Assembly (NCBI GenBank): GCA_002785995.1
Contig: NHNV01000003.1
Span: 124,001-188,000 of the forward strand
Length of the DNA stretch: 64,000 nt
Direction of reading: 5' to 3'
Source of the DNA: Mycosphaerelloides madeirae
Lineage: Eukaryota; Ascomycota; Dothideomycetes; Mycosphaerellales; Mycosphaerellaceae
Every line of letters begins with the position of its first letter. Position 1 is the stretch's first letter. The position numbers and the translations under genes are program-made. Positions 52,651 through 64,000 of the stretch are shown here, in pieces. The notes under the pieces are model-generated. The model saw only the letters and a program-made list of their open reading frames with translations. It was not told where the DNA came from and ran no database searches.

Positions 52651-53235
52651 ATGGCTCTCACATGCCTCCGAGCAGCTCTGTTCTTCAGTCTCGTCACCGC
52701 TCAAACCTCATACCTGAACTTCACGCTCAGCACGAAAAATGCCGGAGACTGCGGCCGCAGCAACGACACCGATGCGAGCGCCGTCACATTCGCCCTGACC
52801 CAAATTCCGGAAACTCTCATCTGCTTCAGCCTGGACTCCATTCTCTCCGAGAACTCATATCTCGCCAGCACAACTACAAACTTCATCTCTAGCGCTTCGT
52901 ATTCACAAATCTACTACTACCATCCGAATGATCAGAACAGCCCCAACAGCAATGTTGTCGCAGATGTCGAGCTGCTGGTTTACAGTGGAAGAAATTGTCT
53001 GCAGACGAATGGAACGAATGGCGAGCTGCAGCCATATTACCGATGGAACTGCTTCGATGCGAGCGGCGATTGTGAGGATTTGGAGTTTAGGGTCGAAAGT
53101 TTTGCGCTTAGGCCGGTAAGTGCAAGCGACAGGAGTGGGAGCTGTGTTACCGCGGAGGAATCTGGAAGTGAAGGGGAGATTTTGAGGATGAAGTGGGCGT
53201 TCATGGTGATTTGTCTGGCTATTGCCACGCTGTGA
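52651..53235 (+). CDS. small secreted or GPI-anchored Cys-containing protein, unrecognised
   Basis: From ATG 52651 (context ACCATGG) the 194-residue protein has a signal peptide (MALTCLRAALFFSLVTAQ). It has six or more Cys in the mature part (AGDCGRSND, TLICFSLDS, RNCLQTNG, RWNCFDASGDC, GSCVTAEES), several N-glycosylation sites and Tyr/Ser-rich strands. It ends in a hydrophobic tail (WAFMVICLAIATL) preceded by small residues, compatible with a GPI signal. An upstream ATG at 52636 adds five residues. No family is recognised. It could be a wall protein or a small secreted effector-like protein. Confidence 0.6.
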   Translation: MALTCLRAALFFSLVTAQTSYLNFTLSTKNAGDCGRSNDTDASAVTFALTQIPETLICFSLDSILSENSYLASTTTNFISSASYSQIYYYHPNDQNSPNSNVVADVELLVYSGRNCLQTNGTNGELQPYYRWNCFDASGDCEDLEFRVESFALRPVSASDRSGSCVTAEESGSEGEILRMKWAFMVICLAIATL

Positions 53236-56179
53236 GAAGAGATTGCTGTAAATCGGACTTGTTTCCAAATTGCTGTTGATCGAAATTATTACAGCTCACG
53301 TTGCAAAGCGTACTGATGCCACGAGGTAGGAGACGGAAGTGGATGAGTGGTCGACAATACTTGATGCTTTGGCAGGCCGTGAGGAGAACGGGCACAACCG
53401 CTCGGGCCATCTCGGGCCGTGCTTGCCCCGGGAAGATTGCGGATAGTCTAGCCACCGGCACAACACGAACCTCCCATTACCATGACATCCACCCTTTCAT
53501 TTCTTCCATCAGTGTTGGCAAGCTCGCCGACGTGTTTTTGTGGGGATATGCTGAACTCAGACTCAGCAGCCGATCCGCCCCCTCAGCAGGTGAGCCTCTG
53601 CGGAAACAAAGAAACGGAGGAAATCAATCAGACGCGTGCGACTTGTCACAACAGAACGAATGAGATACGATGGTCGTCAACGCGCCTCTCTGGCTTGTGA
53701 GGCTTGCGGCGTCAGACAGACGCGCAGGTACGCGTCTGGACTTTGGACATCACGTCGATACTCCAGCTTCGAGGGGTCGAAGAAGCTCTGCGCTCGCTGG
53801 CGGTCCCAGTCCCAAGTCGATGCACTATCGTCAACAAAGTTACAACAGGAAAGGACCATACTAGGATTTTCCTGCTACCACCCTACACTCTGGCCAATGA
53901 GACTTACAGACCTTCAACTAAATAACGTTAGCAAGCACTCTACTGCCTGCGTACACCACCCGAGCAAGAACTTCTTCGGAAGGCAGCTTCGAATAATCAT
54001 CATTTTTGGCTGCCGGCTACTCATCAAGTGGTCTTACCTCTGAGAAGAAGTTCAGATAACTTCATTCGTGCCCTTCGACTTCATCCGGCCGGTGTCTTCC
54101 GTCCTCTATCATTCAGCTTCCATGTAGCGATATGAGCAGCTAGAATCTTTGAGCGACGTGTCGACTACGAACGTCGGCAGGGTTAGAAACGCCCTGTTAT
54201 TGCCTATCCCGAATCTGGTTTTTGCCCGAAAATGCAAAATCCCGACTATATCGCTCAGAAGCAACGGAGTCGTGTTGCCCAATCGATCATTCAAAGCTGA
54301 CATCATAAATAGAACGGTTTTCGTACGCATGTTAGCCTTGCGGCCATTGCTCTCGAACTTGGTGTGCGCAGAAACAGCCGCTGACGGTCAACGGGCTTCA
54401 TCTTTTCCGTTGCATCGTGCCATCGTGCGGCAAAGCTGTCAAAACAATGCAGAACCTTGTCGATTACTCATATCACGATCTCGAGACTCCCTATCGTAGT
54501 AGCGATTAGCATCGGATCCACTGTAAGCCCATCCTTCAAAGACCCTCTCTATTGTTGGTTCTAACCCAAGCGAGTCAATTTTGCGCAAAGGTCTTGTTGG
54601 CGACGTGGAACAGGAAATGCGTCGACTTCTGGATCGAACACGAGAAAACCCGGCAGCGATGCTTGAACATCTTGTCCGACTGCGGCTGGCAGATCAGTTG
54701 AGGAAGTCCTCGGCGTTATACAAGGCATGAAGGCCAGACTTCTCGAATCACCTACCGATAGCGATGCAACGGAGCCACAGCATCGTCCCATCCTCATCAA
54801 TCGATCGACGAGCTCAATCAATGCCGACCCTTTCCCATCTTCCACGATGTTTCGAGCGATGACGAAATTGGCAAAACTGGCCTCCTCCATAATACCATGA
54901 GCGCTGGCTGGAGCAAGTCAATGCAGAGATGGACGGGCTTGAATCACAGCGAATGGATCCTGCATAAAGGGCTGAAAACATACTTCGACAGTACAGTGCT
55001 GCAAGAAGCTCATCGAGGCCTCGGTCGATTTGCACACGCGTCGAGTGTTGACGATAAGACAGACAGAAGTGTCGTCGAAGTAAGGTAGAACCTGGCACAC
55101 GGCCCGCCACATGCCTCTGTGCCTCTCTGTGCCCCCCGACCAACATGTCGTGCATTCGAGTCGTGGGCGACATGTGCCGAGACATGTGGGAAGATCGCCG
55201 CCGTTAGAACGGCTCTGCACAGCGCCGCCGTCCGCCGTCCGTGCCGGACCATCCTTGAAGGTGCACAGTCCTTTTGCTCCTTTTGTTGACGACACCTGTT
55301 CCTCGATCTTCGCCCATTCTGCTCATCAACACTGCAATACAATTATGGAAACACCTCAAATTCTGGTGGGCAAAGAGCCCTAGCGTTTCAGAAAACGCAT
55401 ATCGGCCTCTCAGCTCATCGATATAGCTCTTCAGCCGCGGCGCGTACGCTTTACTTCTGGTCAACAGAAGTAACCAGCCTGCGGGCGCAAATGATTCGAC
55501 TACGACTGCGTACCGCACCGATCAGCACGGCACTGAAAGTATATTGCAGCATGGATTCGAAGACTTGCATAGGCGGCCACCTCCCGCGAGCCGGCATATG
55601 TATGTGCTTGTTCTGCGCGCCTGCGGCAACCTATGAAGCGAGACCAAGATGGCTGCATAACGGCAGGATAGGGCTTGTAACGATATCATCCCTTCGAGCA
55701 TAGAGTTTGTTCCTGTGCCGCGATGCAGCAGGAAGAGAGTCTGGGCGAACTCTGCAGAGCGACACAACTGACGAATAACAGGGCGAGTGAGGGCTGAAAC
55801 TGCAGCGTTGGCGGGTGTGATTGGCGGTGCAGGCCAACATTTGGGCGACAGCACTGCCGGACTAAAAAGCAATTCACCCCGCGTTGGTGGTGGGCTTGCC
55901 CGCGTAGACCCTGAAGCAGCTCCCGGCTGCTCGCAGACCTCTCTTTGTCACTTCGACTGTCCATGCTACCTACGCTCACTACTCGGCACCGACCTATTTA
56001 TGTTTCACGCCCGCGCAACAGGATCGTGCGGTTGCCCTGGCCCCAGATACTGCTAGAGAGAAAGACTCGTCCCCTGGCACTAGTGATTCGTGAGCGATGA
56101 AGCCTCTACCCGCCGCCACGGCCTAGGATTGCGAGCAGATCCGTCCGTTTCCTGACCAAAACTCATATCTAATCTTACG
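53236..56179. other. large intergenic region, mostly featureless
   Basis: Nearly 3 kb contain no recognisable gene on either strand. One plus-strand stretch (about 54527-55080) reads through in one frame with a few stops and may be a decayed gene; it is described in the findings. The remainder shows short random frames only. Confidence 0.4.
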
Positions 56180-58303
56180 ATGGACCCGCAACAGGAGCAG
56201 ACACTTCCCGTGAAGCGCGACAACCACACTCCCAGTTGCGCAGTATGCCAACGTCGCAAGGTCCGCTGCGATCGCGTCTATCCGTGTGCAGCGTGCACCA
56301 AATCTGGTCTGGAGTGTCAATTTCCGCCACCTAGGCCTGGCAAGAGGGCCAAGAGGGCCACCGCCCACCAGCACTCGACGCAGGATCCCGGAGCTCACTC
56401 TAAATATGGAGCCGACCCTTACCTGGACAGACCTGGGTCACAGCATTCGATTGCAGCTCAGAGAAATAACTCGATTGCCATTCCCTCTCCCGACTCGACG
56501 CATAGCGGGAACACCAACGGTGGCCCCACCGCGCGCCTAGTATCCGATGGCGGCGGCTATCGATACGTTAACAACCACCTCTACAGCGCGTTAGATACAG
56601 ATGGCCAGGGTTTTACTGGGAGTCCTGGAACAAGTCCCACTGGCGGCTCCCGAACTGGCCATGAGGACACTAATCAAGGCGGTCAGGAGCCATCTCCTCT
56701 CAGCTTTCTCTTCGGCAATGGCCATTCAAACTCGCTATCTCCAGTGGAAGCTCCCCAAGTGCCGCCGACTCATATCGTCTTTCTCTGGCAAACCTACTTG
56801 GCGAACGTCGATCCTGTCATGAAGATATCTCATGCCCCGACTATTCAGCAAATTCTTCTCGGTCAAATTGGCAGACCCAGCATACCTCGCAATGAGATGG
56901 CTCTTATCTCAGCTGTCTATTTCATCAGTGTGGTCTCCATGACCGAAGAATCATGTCAACAATCGCTCCAGGACTCTCGACTGGCGCTCTTGCATCGATT
57001 CCGAGCGATGGCAGAACAAGCTCTGTCGGCTGCAGGTTTCATCACTACTACCGACACCATGGTTCTGCAGGCGCTCATTCTATATCTCGCGGCCCTGCGC
57101 ACTTTGGGCGAGCTGCAGATGGTCTGGTCTTTGTTTGGAGTTGCCATTCGCATTGGAGGCTGCATCGGGCTGCCGCGTGATGGTACCTCTTTTGGCCTTT
57201 CGCCCTTCGATACTGAGATGCGCAGACGCCTCTGGTGGGGTATCGTATACTTCGACGGCCGCATGGCAGAGCTTCTCGGCCAAGACGGAGACCTCATGGG
57301 AAACGATTACGAAGCCGCCCCGCCTGCCAACTTGAACGATAGCGACTTGTTCCCATCGATGACACGCTTGCCCGAGTCTCGAAAAGGGCCTACTGAAGCG
57401 ATTTACTTGCAGGCTAGAATCTTGAGCGTAAACGTCGCTCGAAGTCTGCAGAGCATTACCGGACCACAAGGCACTTGGCATAGATTACGGGACGCCAACA
57501 TGACCACCGATGACAAGCTTGAAGTGATGCAGCGCATCGAGCAACGTTACAACGAGGAAATCCTTGAGCCTTGTGATCCGACAGTCCCACTACAATGGCT
57601 CAGCATCAACACAGCGCGGACTTTCGCCACCAAGCTGCGCCTGATTGCACGGATACCCATCGTAGATCTGGACCGTCCGTGGGAAGACGAAGATGGCTTT
57701 TCGGAAAACGCTTTTCGCCTGAGCATGGATCTCGTTCAGCTGCAGGTGGATCTATGGTGTGAGCCGATGGTTCAGCAATGGAGATGGCATTGGCAAGCAC
57801 ACTTCCAGTGGTATGCCTTAGCCTGTCTCCTACGACACACCCGCCTCCGACATCAAGGCCACCAGATATCCCGGGCATGGACTCTGATCCAGAAGGTGTT
57901 CCAGATCATCATTCCGACCTTGGAGCTAGGGCCCCGCAAGAGTCTGCTCTTGGATGGCATCCACGCTCTTCTCAACGCCGCCAAACGCCAACAGGACGGG
58001 CCAGGACTCATGATGGACGGAGGGGAAGTGAAGCCTTTGACAGTGGACGGAGAACCCATGTCGCCATCCAAGTTCAATCCTCTCAACGGTTTCGGCCATG
58101 GATTTGGTAATTGCTACGGATCGCGACCTCACTCCGCCCTACTACCTGGAATGGGCAACCTCTCGCAACTCCCGACTCCGACTTCTTTTGGCCACCATCC
58201 TTTCGACGATGTGGGAGAGCCCATATCTCTTGGCTTCGATCTGGAAGCTGTTGATTGGATCGAGTTTGATCGTCTGGCTTCGGAACTGTGCAGCAAGAGC
58301 TGA
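56180..58303 (+). CDS. Zn(II)2Cys6 fungal transcription factor
   Basis: The intronless 707-residue protein has a binuclear zinc cluster at about residues 20-46: CAVCQRRKVRCDRVYPCAAC then TKSGLEC, spaced C-X2-C-X6-C-X5-C-X2-C-X6-C. A basic linker (RPGKRAKRATAHQH) and a Ser/Gly/Asn-rich stretch to about 190 follow. Then comes the fungal-specific transcription factor domain (PF04082 type) with HIVFLWQTYLANVDPVMKIS, LQALILYLAALRTLGELQMV, AIRIGGCIGLPRDGTSFGLS and MRRRLWWGIVYFDGRMAELL. It acts in the nucleus on CGG-type half-sites. Target genes are unknown, and the nearest neighbours (thioesterase, metallo-hydrolase) are only candidates. Confidence 0.9.
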   Translation: MDPQQEQTLPVKRDNHTPSCAVCQRRKVRCDRVYPCAACTKSGLECQFPPPRPGKRAKRATAHQHSTQDPGAHSKYGADPYLDRPGSQHSIAAQRNNSIAIPSPDSTHSGNTNGGPTARLVSDGGGYRYVNNHLYSALDTDGQGFTGSPGTSPTGGSRTGHEDTNQGGQEPSPLSFLFGNGHSNSLSPVEAPQVPPTHIVFLWQTYLANVDPVMKISHAPTIQQILLGQIGRPSIPRNEMALISAVYFISVVSMTEESCQQSLQDSRLALLHRFRAMAEQALSAAGFITTTDTMVLQALILYLAALRTLGELQMVWSLFGVAIRIGGCIGLPRDGTSFGLSPFDTEMRRRLWWGIVYFDGRMAELLGQDGDLMGNDYEAAPPANLNDSDLFPSMTRLPESRKGPTEAIYLQARILSVNVARSLQSITGPQGTWHRLRDANMTTDDKLEVMQRIEQRYNEEILEPCDPTVPLQWLSINTARTFATKLRLIARIPIVDLDRPWEDEDGFSENAFRLSMDLVQLQVDLWCEPMVQQWRWHWQAHFQWYALACLLRHTRLRHQGHQISRAWTLIQKVFQIIIPTLELGPRKSLLLDGIHALLNAAKRQQDGPGLMMDGGEVKPLTVDGEPMSPSKFNPLNGFGHGFGNCYGSRPHSALLPGMGNLSQLPTPTSFGHHPFDDVGEPISLGFDLEAVDWIEFDRLASELCSKS

Positions 58304-58832
58304 GACTAACACCACATTGTACCTACGTCAGGACCTGCGGGAACCATATTATTGACGGTGGCTGGAGTTTGTTTTGCACACTGGAAGTACCTGGCGTTTC
58401 GGTCTCGAGAGAGGAGTCGGTTCCGAGAATCCTTTAAGTATGTGGACCCGCGCGCTGCAGACCACCAGGCACGCCAAGGCTATGGAATAAACGGTCCAGC
58501 TTCAAGGAGGATGTTTGCCATCGCTTCCAAAAGTATCAAGTCGTCTAGAGAACTCTCGCATGCCCCCACCCGGAGCTCGTGGCACCCACATACCGGTTCA
58601 AACAGGAGTACACATCACACGACCAGACGTACGATTCAGAATTTTTTTCACCGGGATGCAGAACGCGATTGTACTCACCGGTAGCAACACTATGATCACA
58701 CGCAAGACTCGATCGCTATTTAATCTTCTTTTCTGTTGAGATACCTTGTACGATAGAAAATACTGCTTGTCGAAACTTTGTTCGGATAATTTCCCAAAAA
58801 TATTAGGGTTCCTATCTCTACTCACCTTCTCG
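58304..58832. other. convergent intergenic, nothing seen
   Basis: These 529 bases lie between the 3' ends of the zinc-cluster gene and the thioesterase gene. No frame is supportable. Confidence 0.4.
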
Positions 58833-59580
58833 TCACAATTTGCCCTTAGCGATGATGAAGAGCGACTCGCCCTCGGCATAAATCTTCCCCTGCCCGTCTT
58901 CCATTGTGCCTTTGATCCAAGCCTTGCGACCCTCCCACTTGGCGCAGTAACATCTCAGCAAGACGATGCCTTACAGGCTGTGATTAGTATATCTTTCACG
59001 GCAAGAGAGGGTTTATCTTGACTTACTCGGCGTCGGCACAGGCGCCTTATACTTGATCAGAGAATGAGCTGTCATAAAAGCTTTGTCAAGCACTTGCAAA
59101 GCCCCAAGCGACAGGCCTTCGTCGAATAGAGTGGCGATCGTCCCGCCATGAGCGAGACCCGGGTGGCCGTCAAGGCCGTGGCCCATGCTGGCGATCAGAA
59201 GCGCTTCTTTCTTCTTGCCGTCTTCGGTATCAGGTTGCTGTGAGTAAACGTGAGTCGGATGCGAGACTTGCTGGGTTTGGGGTCGAGACACTTCTCCATT
59301 ATGGCAGTCTCGAAGTCGTTGCCATGCTTGACATGCTCGTAGACTACTTCGAAATCAGCATTGGACTAGAGGAAGGAAGTGACTCGTACGTGTCCAGCGT
59401 AGCAAGCGTGCGGTTAAACAGCGAATGCAACGTCGAATTCCTTGTGATGGTTCGCGACTGGAAGGGAATCTCTCTGCAGTCAGGATCCTTGACTATATCC
59501 TGGATCCATTGCACGGTGTCGAAGTCGCCCAGGCATTCCTTGGGCATCTCAGTTGCCAGCCATGCTCCGGGAGTCGCCAT
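58833..59580 (-). CDS. hotdog-fold thioesterase (PaaI/4HBT-like)
   Basis: Three exons (59580-59390, 59343-59027, 58969-58833) encode 214 residues. The first exon starts MATPGAWLATEMPKECLGDF and includes a helix with TRNSTLHSLFNRTLATLDT. Joining to the second exon gives TLRACQAWQRLRDCHNGEVS and the core SMGHGLDGHPGLAHGGTIAT then LFDEGLSLGAL. GHPGLAHGG followed by LFDE is the hotdog active-site segment. The third exon reads SIVLLRCYCAKWEGRKAWIK, GTMEDGQGKIYAEGESLFII then AKGKL, the last strand of the fold. It hydrolyses acyl-CoA or similar thioesters; the substrate is not predictable. It is divergent from the metallo-hydrolase gene. Confidence 0.85.
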
Positions 59581-60033
59581 TGTGGTTGGTAAGGATCGAG
59601 CTGGTTTCGATGTTGAGTCTTGCCATTGATGAAGAGTGGCTGGCGAGGTACTGGTAGAGATACACTGGTGGCATCGTCATGGCCAGAGAGTATTTCCTAT
59701 TTCTGTCTTTGCCGGAATCGATCGGGGTAAGTACTTTGTAGTGGATACCAAGGTGATGCGGCTCAGTCATCTTTGGGGCATCTTTCTTGGGACTTTTCTT
59801 TTCTGTACTTGGAGGTCGACATCTTGAACATTTTTTCCGGAAATGAAGATGTTGTAGTCTGATTGTAGGTCAAGGTAGAAGCGATGAAGTTATCTCAAAT
59901 ACCGCATCGCAGCTTCCCAACCCGCACGTCATCGGTAATCACGTACGGGGTGGCGTAACGCAACAATTCATCAACCATCCATCCAAACTCCATTCGTGAA
60001 CGACATTCATCTCGTACAGCGACTTCAACCAAG
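59581..60033. promoter_or_regulatory. divergent intergenic region, thioesterase and metallo-hydrolase
   Basis: The 453 bp between two start codons pointing away from each other could co-regulate both genes. No specific site is identified. Confidence 0.4.
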
Positions 60034-61262
60034 ATGGCCGACACCTTCCTTGCAAACCCAAAGCCACCACCGAACCTCAACATTCCCCCTTCAAAGAACA
60101 CCGTCAAGGTATCATGCATCGACAGGTAAATCACCTCAACCTCTCCTACAAATCACCTACCAACACCATCTCAGCACCTCCCGCTTTGCCATCCCCATGG
60201 GCCCTTTCCTCCAGCCCGACTACAAAGGACTCGAAAATCTCCGCGGCCCGTCTTTCTCGTTCCTCATTGAACATCCTTCGTCCAAACCCATCCTATTCGA
60301 TCTCGGAATTCGCAAGGACTGGCAAGTTCTCCCTTCATATGAGAAGTGGATGAGGCTGGGGTGGTATATCAATGTCGAGAAAGACACGGCAGAGGTTTTG
60401 AAGGAGAATGGAGTGGAGCTTGAGGCAATTCAGAGTATTATCTGGTCGCATCATCATTGGGTAGGTTGGCCATTTATTGTGTTCTCTTCGATGCTGATGT
60501 GTATTACAGGATCATGTGGGAAATCCAGCGACGTTCCCGAAGTCTGCGAACCTCGTTGTTGGACCTGGATTCAAGGCTGCTCACCTCCCAGGCTACCCTA
60601 AGAATGAGAAATCTACCCTCATGGAAACCGACTTCGAAGGCCGCGATATCAACGAAGTAGACTTCTCCACCAGTGACCTCGAAATAGGCCGCTTCAAAGC
60701 CCACGATTACTTCCGCGATGGAAGTTTCTATCTTCTCGATACTCCCGGCCATTCAATCGGACACATCTGCGGCCTTGCACGAACATCTTCAGACCCGGAT
60801 TCTTTCGTCTTCATGGGCGGAGACGCGGCTCATCACGGCGGCGAGTTCAGACCGACAGAGTACCTCCCAATACCGAAAGAGCTCAAGCCTTCACCACTCG
60901 TCAAACGCCGTCCTGCACCGGTTTGTCCAGGTCATTTGATGCTCGACATCCATCCTTACCAGTTGGCTACGAAACCTTTCTACTACGTGACCGAGAATTT
61001 TGCTCACGATAAGAAGGTTGCGGATTGGACGATCGATGGACTGGGAGAGTTTGATGCTCACGAGAATGTGCTGATGTTGATGGCGCATGATGTCGCGGTG
61101 GTGGACCCTCCACAAATGGATTTTTATCCGAAAAGTTTGAATGATTGGTATGAAAAGGGGATCGGGAAGAAAGTGAAATGGCTGTTCTTTGAGGATTTCG
61201 AAGAGGCGTTGGAGGAGAAGGAGAAGGGTGGGAAGGCGTTCACCTGGGGGACGTATCCATGA
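60034..61262 (+). CDS. metallo-beta-lactamase superfamily hydrolase (lactonase-like)
   Basis: Three exons (60034-60125, 60175-60460, 60510-61262) encode 376 residues. The protein starts MADTFLANPKPPPNLNIPPS. It has SFSFLIEHPSSKPILFDLGI and the metal-binding motif IIWSHHHWDHVGNPATFPKS, an HxHxDH created across the second intron. Further metal ligands lie in YLLDTPGHSIGHICGLART and FVFMGGDAAHHGGEFRP. The C-terminal region (LMLMAHDVAVVDPPQMDFYP) is of the type seen in fungal N-acyl homoserine lactonase-like and related metallo-hydrolases. It likely hydrolyses a lactone, ester or thioester in the cytosol. All joins keep phase. Confidence 0.88.
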
Positions 61263-64000
61263 GTCTTACCGTGTAGTCTGTAGCTCGAATGGGATCTGGC
61301 TCAGATGAAAGCCGCATTCTCGCAAAGCGACTCGGTTGTGTGGAGGCTGCACTCTGCTCACCTTGCACTTGCTTCTTCTTCGATGTGATGTGCAGTGCAA
61401 AGCGGCCGCAGTACGACAAATCATGGATTGCAATGACAAAGGGGCTTGCTTGAGCTCCTCTGCGCCAGTCATGTTCACGACGACTTCCGTGTTCGGAGTA
61501 GAGATACCGGGCTAATGGAAGTCAAGATCTTGAGCAAGACGGCCTAGGCTCTCGGTAGGTGTTACGACGACTTGGGGGAATGTCTGAAGAGTGAAATCTT
61601 CATTGAGTCTCTGGACTCGTTCTGAACAGAATTTAGCCGGCACGATAGGTCTCCTCTCACTAACCCGTACATCACAGCTGCAATGACAAAAGAGCTTGTA
61701 AGCATAGCACATCCGGGGATACCATCGGGCTCCCGCAAACAGCTTCAGCGTTGGTGGAAAACGGCGTGCTTTTGATTCTCTATTCTTGGCTTGAACCAAC
61801 AAGTCTCAAACCCAGCCGGCGAATGTGAGACGACGTCCTCAAACTGTCCAGTTGACCAGGCGAGACAGGAGGTAAGAGATGTCAGCAGCGCACTTCGCGT
61901 GATTTAAAATGGCAGCGCCATGGTTCTCTCTTATTCCAAACGGAGTTGACCAAGAGGATGCTCGGGGCTAGGCGATATGACCATGGGTGTGCATCCTGGC
62001 AGTCGAAGGAGGAGCGTCTGACTGTGCTCACGCTGGATAGGGTAGTATTGTCCGCAGAGGAGTCAGTGCCCTGTCGGCGTTCTTGTGCTCCTCGGAGATC
62101 TGCCACGTGGAGGACAACATACTGGAGGTGGCATCCGAGATGTGTGTGAACACCGGCGGTCAAGCGTTCCTGGTGTGTGACCGTGGTGGTGGAGGGCGGT
62201 AAGAAGACTTAGCCTTTCTGTGCACATGAATGTTGTGCTCCAGAGGCTGAGACTCTCGGAGAGATCTTCAATTTTTTCTTTCGCAATTCTTCCATCAATG
62301 GAGCACGTCAGAGCTATTGGCATGCGGATTCATCAGCATATAGGGCGCCGAGGATGGAGACTTAGTACCTGGTGATGATGATTCCAAGCTTGGAAATCGG
62401 TGTTGAGAGGAGTTTGTCAGCCCTAGAGCACAGGCCAGGGCTGGATCCTTCACTTCGGAATGCTGTGTCATCGTCGGCCCTGGCGCGTTCTTCGATTGGC
62501 TGCGTCGCCAAATCTCGTCAATGTCTCGCTCAATCTCGCGCACGCGCACGCGGTGATGCCAGCAGGATCACAGGATTACTCACGTTCAGCGACGTTTCAA
62601 CCACAGCCTCCAACCCGGAGAGATTCTGAGGGAGGATTCAGGCGCCAGGGCACGCTTTTGTGTTTCTTGAGACTATTGCAACGACTCTTGCTGGTGCCGT
62701 CAATGATCGACCCAGGGCTCAGATGGGCGGTGCATCCAAAATAGCGAACTGAACGACAGAACGACAGAACGAAAGCTACTAGCAAGAGGCACGGCGCCAA
62801 GTCACAGATGCTTGGTGTCGTTCTTGCGAGTTCGTGGCCTCGTTTGGAAGCAATGAGCGAGCAACATCATCTCGCTCTGTCAACACCAGAGTTAGCCACC
62901 TTATACATTACTTGATCTCCAGAAAGCGAGATGCGCAAAGCGAAAAGCGAAAAGCGAGAAGCAGGTCTACGGCGCAGAAAGACATCATCGGAGCTTGTGC
63001 GAGAGGGAAAAGTCCACTTCATTCGTACGGTAGGCAGTGTGTGTTGGATGACGCACGGATACGGCCTTAACAACGGAGCTGGCCCTTTCACGTTTCGGCC
63101 GCGACGTGAGCCTGCATCCGAGCTAGGCCATTGACTTTTTGCAGTCTTCTCACAGTCATCTCTGTCCGGCGGAGACTTGCAAAGTCCGAGTGCACTTTCT
63201 GTGCCTCTGCGATGACTCCTTCGTCTCGGGTCGAGGGCTGTGTGCCCGGTGCCTGGCAGGAAGACATGGGAGGCATCCATGGCGTCGAAGCAACGTGAAC
63301 TCACGATGAGGCAGCCATCCGAGCCCGAACGAGTGGTGCATGCGATGCTGCGGGCGCAAAGAAGCCACAGCAAGCTCGCGGTGAAGCCGAGCACAGGGCG
63401 GGCGCACTTCGCACTCGCAGTCGTACGAGGAAGCGAGCGCGATACCGCTCTTTTGCATTAGACCTGCTGTGCGCTATAGGTGTGTAAGTTGTTGCCTGAG
63501 AGCACGTCGTCGCCTGGGACGAACAGCCACGGCAACACGAATCAACCGCTATCCTGATGCCTGAGCGAAATTGCGCATTCCGCGGACACCGCCCGATGCG
63601 ACTCTCGGTCTTGGGCGTCTCTCCATGGACTCCATGGGGACGGAGATATGCAGCATGCGTGGATGATTCAAAGCGCACAGCCAGCGAGAAAGATTCCATG
63701 ATGTTTCCAGCGTAGCAGCACTGAATACCGCTTTGGGAAAGTGAGTCAAGAGGGCGGAGGAACACAAGGTGAGGGACAATGGCTCACCGGGCGGTGCACA
63801 GTAATCCAAGGCTGGCGTGCTTTGCGAGCCTGTCCGAGCCCTGGTGGTGATTAGTACGAACGGCCAATCATCGCCGGCTGGACGGTGGACGGAACCGGCT
63901 TGCTCATCACTAAAGCCCGTGCAGGAGCCCGCAGTAAAGTTTCTTGGTCAGATGAACTGACGGCCGTTGCGGAAGAACGCTTGCTCCAAAGCCCGACACA
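61263..64000. other. terminal 2.7 kb without a supportable gene
   Basis: Several open stretches on both strands (for example 62867-63394 and 63301-63765 minus) have Arg/Ser-rich, shadow-like composition and no domain. A short AAAGCGA-type repeat lies at about 62936-62962, and ACGACAGA repeats near 62753-62773. Confidence 0.4.

Noticed and set aside
58598..58620. GGTTCAAAC resembling a tRNA T-arm
   Set aside because: No cloverleaf can be drawn around it.
62867..63765. Two long minus-strand frames near the right end
   Set aside because: Arg/Ser/Cys-rich composition, mutual overlap and no domain; typical of random frames in GC-rich DNA.

Overview
The window is from a filamentous ascomycete (Pezizomycotina), most likely a dothideomycete. 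Genes are compact, introns are short (about 46-125 nt) with GT..AG ends and CTNAC-like branch points, and gene families typical of moulds are present: HET, Zn2Cys6 regulator, Rds1 ferritin-like, GtaA-type glutaminase, F-box and BTB mini-families, a Git3-like receptor and an LPMO-like protein. There are no operons, and no rRNA, tRNA or CRISPR that I can support. About 30 protein genes or gene remains are described.

Layout. 0.4-7.3 kb: a decayed F-box gene, a seven-helix receptor, a WW-domain membrane protein and an MmgE/PrpD-family protein close to cis-aconitate decarboxylase. 7.9-14.9 kb: a decay island holding a BTB pseudogene, an internally deleted pogo/Fot1 DNA transposon with 43-bp terminal inverted repeats and a TA duplication, an NmrA-like pseudogene, a broken gene built from two copies of an unrecognised module, and an FAD monooxygenase lacking its dinucleotide-binding N-terminus. 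Most premature stops there are one C-to-T (or G-to-A) change from a sense codon, as expected from repeat-induced point mutation or CpG/CpA decay. 15.4-22.8 kb: a HET gene with a one-base phase problem, a 12-exon secreted glutaminase and a Ser/Thr-rich secreted protein. 24.4-28.4 kb: an MFSD1-like transporter and a membrane-anchored arylsulfotransferase. 30-38 kb: a GST-like gene interrupted by an ambiguous base, a secreted metallophosphoesterase, an F-box gene, two BTB genes (one frameshifted) and a frameshifted alpha/beta hydrolase.

38.1-50.9 kb is mainly housekeeping: TVP18 (with a 16-nt exon), a DUF3245-like nucleolar-type protein divergent from the mitochondrial succinyl-CoA ligase beta subunit (LSC2), a carotenoid oxygenase, TRM1 tRNA methyltransferase, an Rds1 ferritin-like protein carrying PIR-type repeats, and a SET/MYND protein. 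51.4-61.3 kb: an LPMO-like protein, a small secreted protein, a Zn2Cys6 transcription factor, and a divergent pair of thioesterase and metallo-beta-lactamase hydrolase. The last 2.7 kb shows no gene.

Exon boundaries were placed by eye from splice signals and reading phase, and for the intact multi-exon genes the summed exon lengths were checked to be multiples of three. Functional names rest on recognised motifs and remembered family sequences, not on a database search.
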